Shown here: positions 1 through 5,444 of the stretch, piece by piece | Numbering within the stretch: the first letter of the stretch is position 1 | Layout: every line of letters begins with the position of its first letter | Origin: Candidatus Poribacteria bacterium | GTDB lineage: Bacteria > Poribacteria > WGA-4E > WGA-3G | DNA: 5,444 nucleotides | Direction: 5' to 3' | Assembly: GCA_009835515.1 (NCBI GenBank) | Contig: VXXH01000756.1 | Span: forward strand, 1-5,444 | The notes under the pieces: model-generated | What the model was told of the DNA's origin: nothing | The model's database searches: none | What the model saw: the letters and a program-made list of their open reading frames with translations, nothing else | Translations under genes and position numbers: made by a program

Positions 1-32
1 CCAACCTATTTGATAGCAGCCGCCGTTTTGTT

Positions 33-581
33 CTAAAATGGTAGTTTTGTGATAATCCAACTTCCGTCTGGATGTTCCATTGCAGCAAAACATTTTCCCG
101 ATCTACGAAATTTGTCGTAAGAGGTTAATTGTGTTGGTTTGTCAATACATAACTGTGCATAAATATCAACAACTATCCATATTACGCCTTCAACAACGCC
201 CAATGTAGACACCCTTTCTTCGGTTACATTACTGTCGGGCGTTTTTATATCTATAGCAAAAAACACTACTTGCTTACTATGTGTGACTACAAAACGAAAA
301 TTCAAGTCGTATTTATCGTCTTTGTAAGTATATTGACACACCTCGCCAGCTTTCAGTTTTAAGCCAACTTTAGCTGGATATACTTTCATTTGAAGTATTT
401 GCTTTTCATCTATATCTTGATGATATATTACTGGTTGAGGTGTTCGCTTCTCACCTATATCTTAATATACTTCCGTTTGAAGTGTCTGCTTTCCACTACA
501 ACCCAGAAAGAAAAGTGATGGGCATAGCATAATTGATAGAGCAAGAAAAAAATTGCGTAATGTATACTGATTGAATCTCAT
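33..581 (-). pseudogene. Small lipoprotein gene split by an in-frame TAA
   Basis: The ATG at 581 is preceded by AGGAG at 589-593, 7 bases upstream. It opens a lipoprotein signal: residues 1-27 with hydrophobic core FFLALSIMLC, then LFFLGC with Cys28 as the lipidation site. Twelve codons after Cys28 a TAA (462-464) stops the frame. Without any frame change, reading continues for 142 further codons to a TAG at 33-35, giving 182 codons without the internal stop. The downstream part (VGLKLKAGEVCQYTYKDDKY, RFVVTHSKQVVFFAIDIKT, HPDGSWIITKLPF) looks like a compact beta-rich domain that I do not recognise. An ATG at 389 could in principle start a separate 118-residue cytoplasmic protein. It has no ribosome binding site and lies inside the same repeat as the stop, so one broken lipoprotein gene is the better reading. 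Confidence 0.72.
378..497 (-). repeat. Three-copy tandem repeat of 14-15 codons after the lipobox cysteine
   Basis: Reading the minus strand from the codon after Cys28, three units align: SGKQTLQTEVY-stop-DI (497-456), GEKRTPQPVIYHQDI (455-411) and DEKQILQMKVY (410-378, diverging afterwards). The DNA also aligns: an AAG codon is followed by CAG, CGA or CAA, then ACA or ATA, CTT or CCT, and CAA, with TAT six codons after the third of these. Unit 1 is one codon shorter. Its TAA falls where unit 2 has CAA. The repeat would form the linker between the lipid anchor and the globular part. Confidence 0.7.
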
Positions 582-588
582 AGATTTT

Positions 589-593
589 CTCCT
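589..593 (-). promoter_or_regulatory. Ribosome binding site deciding the lipoprotein start
   Basis: AGGAG on the minus strand, 7 bases before the ATG at 581. It favours this start over the in-frame codon at 644, which would put a charged 21-residue extension ahead of the lipoprotein signal. Confidence 0.75.
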
Positions 594-674
594 ATTGAAT
601 TGAATAAGTTCTCGTTTGAGCAGCGTCCATGGTTGCTCATTCAATCTCCTAATCGAGATACTTTTTATTTCAAC

Positions 675-1775
675 TTAAAACACAAGTTGTGCAACCACAC
701 CGGCATGGTCTGAGGGCCACAACCCCGATGCCAACCTATCTGAAGGTGTGTCTCCGAGCGTCTGTATCATCAGCACCGAAACATCGGATGCCGAGTTAGA
801 GACGAATATCTGGTCGATCCGTTTGCTGTGTCCACTGCTCTCATTGCGTAGGTTGGGATCTTGGTAACACGTGTTCCCAGTACCCTCAACATTCGTCTGC
901 CACGTATCAACATACTCCGCCTGAATCAAAAGTTGATACGTCACGCCGTCGGGTGCTTGTGTATTGAAATCACCTAAGAGCAGAATCGGTAGCGTTTCCT
1001 TGCTGAGGCTGTCGATGAGTTCACGGGTTTGTGCGACGCGAATCTCCTGTGAAAATGACTCTAAATGTGTGTTGACGAAGCGGTAGGTGATCCCATCAAC
1101 AGTCGCATTGACAGCCGCATAGCCTCTTTTGACTTTCAGACCGAGCATTTCAACGCTAAACGCATTGATGTAGTTCGCACCCATAGGATCCGATGTAGCA
1201 ACATCGCTCCGAGCGAGGATTAAGTCATAATCGGTGAGCCGCACATCAACGATACCATCGGCGGCAAACATCGGCATTTCAACGTCGATGTTCTCAACTT
1301 CAGCGGCACTGCGATACTCTAAGCCTTCTGAACGAAGTGCATTGAGTAAAACGACGCGAAAATCCATGACGACTTCTTCAGCGGGTATGAGACCCCCAGT
1401 GATTCGGTCTCCAGGGAACTGACGGCGAATCAGCGACATCTCTTGTAAACCGATGAGATGCGGCTGATGTGCTTTGATGGATTTCGCAATCGCTGTCGCC
1501 CGTCCCGGGAAGTCTGAGGCAACGAAGTTGTTGTAGACATTTGCCACCTCTGTCGGCACTTGTAGTAGATGCTCTACATCCAGCACTGATGCCGTACTGC
1601 TTCCGAGATAAACATTGTAGGTCATCACTGTAAGCGGCTGAGTCTCTCGGATACCAGCACCTAAGGGGTCCATCTCCTCAATGATCGGCATCTTGAGCTT
1701 TTCGCAACCCGAAAAACACAACAGAACTGTGAATAACAGCACCAAAATCCTAACGAATTCCGCTTTTTTTACCAT
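675..1775 (-). CDS. Endonuclease/exonuclease/phosphatase-family lipoprotein (366 aa)
   Basis: A DNase I-fold metal-dependent phosphoesterase predicted to be anchored in an envelope membrane facing outward. Residues 1-23 are a lipoprotein signal with hydrophobic core ILVLLFTVLLCF and cleavage before Cys24 (FSGC, slightly off the usual Leu at -3). The family motifs appear in order: MTYNVYLG with N54; LIGLQEM with metal-binding E112; NTHLESF with H237; LLLGDFNTQ with D269 and N271; KRIDQIFVS with D321; and WPSDHAGV with the D356-H357 pair. All expected catalytic positions are present, so the gene looks intact and active. A long segment between N54 and E112 (about residues 60-98) is more than the minimal fold needs. 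Whether the substrate is nucleic acid, a phospholipid headgroup or another phosphodiester cannot be told from the sequence. The ATG at 1775 is preceded by AAAGGAAA 5 bases upstream. The gene lies 104 bases after the interrupted peptidase gene. Confidence 0.93.
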   Translation of the reverse strand: MVKKAEFVRILVLLFTVLLCFSGCEKLKMPIIEEMDPLGAGIRETQPLTVMTYNVYLGSSTASVLDVEHLLQVPTEVANVYNNFVASDFPGRATAIAKSIKAHQPHLIGLQEMSLIRRQFPGDRITGGLIPAEEVVMDFRVVLLNALRSEGLEYRSAAEVENIDVEMPMFAADGIVDVRLTDYDLILARSDVATSDPMGANYINAFSVEMLGLKVKRGYAAVNATVDGITYRFVNTHLESFSQEIRVAQTRELIDSLSKETLPILLLGDFNTQAPDGVTYQLLIQAEYVDTWQTNVEGTGNTCYQDPNLRNESSGHSKRIDQIFVSNSASDVSVLMIQTLGDTPSDRLASGLWPSDHAGVVAQLVF

Positions 1776-1780
1776 ATTAC

Positions 1781-1788
1781 TTTCCTTT
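1781..1788 (-). promoter_or_regulatory. Ribosome binding site of the EEP-family lipoprotein gene
   Basis: AAAGGAAA on the minus strand, 5 bases before the ATG at 1775. It is a moderate Shine-Dalgarno match and supports this start. The rest of the 1776-1879 gap shows no convincing promoter or terminator. Confidence 0.6.
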
Positions 1789-1879
1789 CAGACGGCTACT
1801 GACGAAACCTACGCCGCATAATATCGTCTATGCGTCTTTATTGACTGATGTAATTTTCAAAAACCTAATTGATGAGGTG

Positions 1880-2944
1880 TTACTTTTTTCGCCATTGCTC
1901 AGCCCACCTAAAACGATTCGGGGCCTCAACCTCAAGTTTTCCGTATGCTGTTTTCCCTCCCCATCGATTAACACTCCAGTAGTGAGCGCAAGTTTCAGCG
2001 GCATTCTCATCAAGAGACTGATAGCCAGGAATACTGTCGTAAGGGGCTCTGCCGACCTGATTCTAATCCTTTCTTCTGGCATCCGCAAAAGCCTGACCTT
2101 CAGGCGTATCTTTCCATTTCCATATATCCCCGCTGCCGTCAATAGAGATTAAAGCATGTTGATGTGCATGAGCGATCTCATGGGCAAAGGTGCCTAAGAT
2201 GCCGGGTTTACCGTGAAACCTGCCGACATGTTCACTATAGACAACAATCATCCCGGCCCCGTAAAAACCTCCTATATCTTCACTTGGCACCCCGCCCTCA
2301 ATATAGAGCAAGTCAAGCACCACCTGCGTTTCTTTGAAAATAAACCGAACTTCATCCGGCCATGCGCGTCCGATTAATATGTTGCCGGGAGTTTTTTGCG
2401 GGTCCCCGTGAAAATTTGGTGAAATCCCGTTTGACAATGTTGTGGGACGATTACGGTGCACTATCACCTCCTTGGGCTCAAAGCCCTGCTTCTCAACAAG
2501 GAGGCGCAGTTTATCCGTGCTAACGCCGGGAAAAACATATTGCCCATGTTGATCAGTGGCCACACACTCTCCGAACCTTGGTCCTGACATGATGGTTACG
2601 GTGCCATGCGCCACCGGTGCTGTTCTGGAACGAGAACCTTGTCCAAGTTCTGGAAACCGCTTTTGTATGGACTCATAGTTTGCATAGAGCCTTTCGGTTT
2701 TATTCTCATGTGCTTTCAATACTTTAGAATACTGCGCGTAGTGCAAAGGGTTTCCATCGGTGTGGAAGTGTCCGCCTTGCGACTTCGCAACGGGTGCTTC
2801 CGCCTTCAATTTCGGCAGTTGCCCTACAGTTTTGTAGACCTTGATCGGTTCTGTTAGCACATCTGAAGGCAATAAGAATAAAACCGCGCCACAGATTACA
2901 ACAATCAGAATGCCGATCAGAATGTAAAACTTTTTCAAAAGCAC
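1880..2944 (-). pseudogene. HExxH metallopeptidase-like gene interrupted by an in-frame TAG (paralogue of the 644-aa protein)
   Basis: The frame starts at GTG 2944, with AAGGG 6 bases upstream (5'-end offset), and runs 293 codons to a TAG at 2063-2065. Residues 5-25 are a membrane segment or uncleaved signal peptide (FYILIGILIVVICGAVLFLL). Residues 40-105 have no match in the paralogue. Residues 112-170 are the regulatory-like domain (GPRFGECVATDQHGQYVF). Residues 180-293 are the peptidase region with HEIAHAHQH (H255, E256, H259). The TAG is codon 294, aligned with Trp262 in DWEQVGK of the 644-aa protein. The next 60 codons stay in frame, encode ENAAETCAHYW and SVNRWGGKTAYG, and end at a TAA at 1880 after WAEQWRKK. 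The tail is 22 of 28 identical to the paralogue over the SVNRWGG...WAEQW stretch. The lost tail holds the candidate third zinc ligand (codon 317), so the 293-residue product should not be an active zinc enzyme. Full length would be 354 residues, with no lamin-tail or Fn3-like region. A TTG at 2938 is an alternative start. Confidence 0.82.
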
Positions 2945-3041
2945 TATCTGCCCTTAGCCTCCCTGACCTTATGTATTGTCTTCTATGCCAGTCTTTTCCG
3001 TAGCGTTCCATGAAGCGTTTATTCGCAACTGTTTTGATAGG

Positions 3042-3387
3042 TTACTCCACCAGTTCCGGCACATAGACAAGCTTCTTACTTTTAGAGACAATAAACTCGG
3101 CACGAACCAACTATTTACCGGAGCCCCACTTCACGTTCTTATTCAGTTCATATATGATGAAACGGTACTTGCTATGCGGATTGATTGGGACTTCCTCGCC
3201 ATCAACATCAAGATGATAGACATTCACGCCGTTTTTATTGAAAGGTGTTCCCAACTGGTGAAAAGGCGATACTATAAACATCTGATCGATGCTCAAATAT
3301 ACGGAGTGGTGTCTCTTCCGCGAAGGTATTCAATAAACTGAGGACGAAAAGCGTTAACGTGATAACAATCAACAGATTTTTTGTCAT
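3042..3387 (-). pseudogene. Broken small secreted protein gene with a WD40-like start
   Basis: An ATG at 3387 opens a 50-codon frame ending in TAA at 3235-3237. It encodes a clear signal peptide (residues 1-23, MTKNLLIVITLTLFVLSLLN then TFA), followed by LRIFEHRSDVYSIAFSPVG. That segment resembles the start of a WD40 propeller blade (H..DVYSIAFSP.G). The protein-like sequence then continues in another frame, from about NKNGVNVYHLDVDGEE through KYRFIIYELNKNVKWGSGK, to a TAG at 3111-3113. After the TAG the same frame runs on as LVRAEFIVSKSKKLVYVPEL to a TAA at 3042. I read this as one gene damaged by a frameshift between about 3238 and 3270 plus a nonsense change, or as a fusion left by a deletion that removed the rest of a propeller. 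The start is 25 bases after the stop of the 644-aa gene. The only AAGGAG (3406-3411) is 18 bases from the ATG, which is too far for strong initiation. The function of the C-terminal part is not recognised. Confidence 0.55.
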
Positions 3388-3412
3388 TTTTTTTAGGGTA
3401 AATTGCTCCTTG

Positions 3413-5347
3413 TTAGTTGTGTATTTTCAAATCTGCCCAACGTGTTGTAAACTTACCATTGGCGAAGACATATCCTTTCATACGAACCGTTGCTAATTGT
3501 TCACGAACACCGGCATGTGAGATGTCCTCTATGCGATAGTAATAGACGACATTCGGTTTGGCAGTGGTGTCTGTCCACGTGTAGTGGTGCCGTTCACTCG
3601 TTGTTCCTGCACCTTGGATTATTCGAGGGTTAACAATCTTGAATTCACCGTTCTTTGACTCACTCCGCAGAATGTTGAACCCAGCATTGTTTAACTCCGA
3701 TTCAGTAACCCACTTAATAATAATGCCTACATCGGTGTGTTCTGCTCGGAAACGGGATAACGCAACCGGTAACGCGCCACCACTTTCAATACCGGGAGCA
3801 CCGATGTCGTTTGGGTGTCCATAATAGGAGGTCGTGCCAGTGAGCAGTTCCGTGTTTATAGCAGAAATCCAGCCAGATGCATCAGTCCCAAGCCGAGGCA
3901 CCCCATCATCGTGGATGCGAATCATTGTGGCCCGTGCCCCATCCTCTGTAAGACTTCTTGGTAGGGGCCACGTTGACTTATCATCAGGGTTAAAATTTCC
4001 GACTTCGTCTATCAATTTCCCTGCTGCATTACTCAATTTCATATGGAATTCTTCTCTAAGTAGCACAAGGTTCTGCAAATGTGGTAGATTACTAAGGTCG
4101 TAAATCTGTTCGTTCTGAAGATTATTTGAAGATCGCCCCTGCTTTGAGACCATCAGAAGTGTTTCCTGAGGTTTAATGGGCTTTTCTGGGAAAGTGTCTA
4201 ATGTTGCATACGAGCGAGGGGTTACAACCTCCAGTTTCCATCCCTTCAGAGATACGGCGTGTGTATCTGAAGGATTGTAAAGTTCTATCCACTGTGGCAG
4301 ACTTCCTCCCTTTGTAGCAACCATAATTTCACTTATGGTGATTCTATCCATACTCACGGCAATAGTGATTGGAACCCATTTTTCAGCCCATTGGTAGCGA
4401 TTCGGGGCTTCAACTTCCAGGAGTCCGTATGCCGTTCTACCTCCCCATCTATCGACGCTCCAATAGTGGGCGCAGGTTTCAGCAGCAGTCTCCGTGAGGG
4501 CGACACCACCGGCACCACCATCGCCATAGATGTTGTCGAGTGGAGATTTACCAACTTGTTCCCAATCTTTTCTTCGGGCTTCCTCATACGCCCTGCCTTC
4601 CGGTGTGTCTTTCCAACCGTGTACTTCCCAAGCACTACCGTCAACAGAGACCGTGGCGTGTTGATGTGCATGCGCAATTTCATGGGCAAATGTACCTAAC
4701 AGACCAACTGTGTCCTTCCAGTCAGCATATTGGTAACTGTAGATAACAACTACTCCCAAACTATAAAAACCACCCAGATCCGTCCCTTTAGGGAGCCTGC
4801 CTCCTTCAACATATAATAGATCATGCACCACCAGCGTTTCTTCCAAGATGAAACGCACTTCGTCCGGCCACCGGTGCCCTATTAGAATATTGCCGGGGTG
4901 TTGTTGCGGATCTCTTGTGTAGTTCGGTACATCGCCATTTGCCAATATTGTCGGACCGGAACGGCGCACCATCACCTCCTTGGGTTCAAAATGCTCTTTT
5001 TCAACACGTAGATGTAATTCATCCTCTTTGACATTTGGGAAGCAGTAGTAACCACTTGGATTGGTAGCAACGCTTTCTCCAGATCGCGGTCCTGACGCGA
5101 TAGTTAAAGTAACACCTGTTATAGGTTGTGCTTCAGGGCGAGTTTGCCAATCCTCTGGTTTTGGTGCGAAGACCTGACCGATGAAGTCGCCGGGATTTCT
5201 TACGGGTTCCACTGACCTTTGATTAACAGGAATGAAGGAGTCGGTGATCGGTGATGGTATTGTGTCAAGTGGCGATGCCCCCACAACCGACGTGAGACCC
5301 CCAAAGCATATGCACATTAATTGGAAGAAAAAAATCTCAAATTTCAT
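3413..5347 (-). CDS. Secreted multidomain HExxH metallopeptidase-like protein with regulatory-like, lamin-tail and C-terminal Fn3-like domains (644 aa)
   Basis: Probably an exported zinc peptidase; substrate unknown. Residues 1-24 form a signal peptide ending near VVGA. Residues 76-130 resemble a carboxypeptidase regulatory-like beta-sandwich (GPRSGESVATNPSGYYCF). The peptidase region, about 150-325, contains HEIAHAHQH with H222, E223 and H226 as expected catalytic and zinc residues. It also has ETAAETCAHYW, where E290 (or E286) is a good third-ligand candidate, as in gluzincins such as anthrax lethal factor-like enzymes. Residues 334-520 look like a lamin-tail domain (ISEIMVATKG, LPQWIELYNPS, LKGWKLEV). 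Residues 527-623 are a Fn3-like module (LPVALSRF, AGFNILRSE, VYYYRIEDIS), followed by a TTRWADLK tail. The ATG at 5347 is chosen because AAAGGAG lies 5 bases upstream and a signal peptide follows directly; a GTG at 5416 would add 23 residues before it. The domain reading is from memory of the families; the exact peptidase family is unresolved. It is paralogous to the unit at 1880-2944. Confidence 0.88.
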   Translation of the reverse strand: MKFEIFFFQLMCICFGGLTSVVGASPLDTIPSPITDSFIPVNQRSVEPVRNPGDFIGQVFAPKPEDWQTRPEAQPITGVTLTIASGPRSGESVATNPSGYYCFPNVKEDELHLRVEKEHFEPKEVMVRRSGPTILANGDVPNYTRDPQQHPGNILIGHRWPDEVRFILEETLVVHDLLYVEGGRLPKGTDLGGFYSLGVVVIYSYQYADWKDTVGLLGTFAHEIAHAHQHATVSVDGSAWEVHGWKDTPEGRAYEEARRKDWEQVGKSPLDNIYGDGGAGGVALTETAAETCAHYWSVDRWGGRTAYGLLEVEAPNRYQWAEKWVPITIAVSMDRITISEIMVATKGGSLPQWIELYNPSDTHAVSLKGWKLEVVTPRSYATLDTFPEKPIKPQETLLMVSKQGRSSNNLQNEQIYDLSNLPHLQNLVLLREEFHMKLSNAAGKLIDEVGNFNPDDKSTWPLPRSLTEDGARATMIRIHDDGVPRLGTDASGWISAINTELLTGTTSYYGHPNDIGAPGIESGGALPVALSRFRAEHTDVGIIIKWVTESELNNAGFNILRSESKNGEFKIVNPRIIQGAGTTSERHHYTWTDTTAKPNVVYYYRIEDISHAGVREQLATVRMKGYVFANGKFTTRWADLKIHN

Positions 5348-5444
5348 ACATACTCCTTTCGTTTTTCGGACGTTAGAGTTGTCGAGAGAGACGACAGTAA
5401 ACAGAAGTAGTAGCACCGCAGCGGTATGGCGTATTGTTATGCAT
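5348..5444 (-). other. Leader of the 644-aa gene, or the tail of something upstream; unassigned
   Basis: The frame of the 644-aa gene stays open to the window edge and encodes a hydrophobic stretch (AAVLLLLFTVV) between 5422 and 5390. This could be chance, an alternative N-terminus starting at the GTG at 5416, or the remnant of another exported protein. I see no convincing promoter. The window ends before this can be settled. Confidence 0.25.
5353..5359 (-). promoter_or_regulatory. Ribosome binding site deciding the start of the 644-aa gene
   Basis: AAAGGAG on the minus strand, 5 bases before the ATG at 5347. It favours this start over the in-frame GTG at 5416, which would put extra residues ahead of the signal peptide. 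Confidence 0.75.

Noticed and set aside
33..389. A separate 118-residue protein starting at the ATG at 389
   Set aside because: The ATG has no Shine-Dalgarno sequence, lies in the third unit of the linker repeat and is in frame with the upstream lipoprotein signal, so it is better read as the rest of that gene. It could still be made by reinitiation.
605..646. Inverted repeat TGAGCA (617-622) and TGCTCA (634-639) with an 11-base loop ahead of the lipoprotein gene, considered as a terminator for the EEP gene
   Set aside because: The stem is only 6 base pairs and no T-run follows it on the minus strand, so a terminator or regulatory hairpin is not supported.
1828..2142. A 104-codon minus-strand frame beside the interrupted peptidase gene
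   Set aside because: It is out of frame with the conserved tail. The real continuation, matching the paralogue, is in the peptidase frame after the TAG, so no frameshift is needed here.
2724..3011. A 95-codon minus-strand frame overlapping the start of the interrupted peptidase
   Set aside because: It mostly overlaps the peptidase N-terminus in another frame, is rich in Arg, Cys and His, and lacks a ribosome binding site.
2976..3341. A 121-codon open frame on the plus strand
   Set aside because: It begins at TTG without a ribosome binding site, is antisense to the damaged secreted gene, and its product has no recognisable motif. Its openness fits a shadow of minus-strand coding sequence.
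4354..4699. Overlapping open frames on both strands inside the 644-aa gene
   Set aside because: They lie wholly inside the conserved peptidase region of an intact gene and read as shadows of it.

Overview
All five coding units in this window lie on the minus strand and are transcribed from high to low coordinates. Each begins with an export signal (signal peptide, lipoprotein signal or N-terminal membrane segment). The best taxonomic guess is a member of Candidatus Poribacteria or a close relative. This rests on recognising the style of the largest protein: a beta-sandwich regulatory domain, a metallopeptidase, a lamin-tail domain with an 'IMVAT...LPQWIELYN' core, and a C-terminal 'LPVALSRF...AGFNILRSE' module ending in 'TTRWADLK'. 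It is not a database result.

Layout in transcription order: (1) 3413-5347, an intact 644-residue secreted multidomain protein with an HEIAH zinc-peptidase motif. (2) 3042-3387, a broken small secreted gene with a WD40-like beginning, a frameshift and an in-frame TAG. (3) 1880-2944, a shorter paralogue of gene 1 carrying the same regulatory-like and HEIAH domains. It is cut by a TAG exactly where gene 1 has Trp262; the following 60 codons remain open and closely match gene 1. (4) 675-1775, an intact lipoprotein of the endonuclease/exonuclease/phosphatase (DNase I-like) fold. (5) 33-581, a small lipoprotein gene whose frame is split by a TAA. The stop lies inside a three-copy, 14-15-codon tandem repeat directly after the lipobox cysteine. 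Gaps between units are 25, 97, 104 and 93 bases, so co-transcription is possible, but no promoter or terminator could be supported.

The main result is that three of the five genes look inactivated, two of them by single in-frame stops that leave the downstream frame intact. Each of the three internal stops can be explained by one C-to-T or G-to-A transition, which suggests recent decay. Readthrough, recoding or assembly error are less likely alternatives. The two intact genes suggest extracellular or cell-surface degradation (a peptidase and a phosphodiesterase/nuclease-like enzyme), but nothing in the window shows that they act together. No tRNA, rRNA, CRISPR array or insertion sequence was seen.
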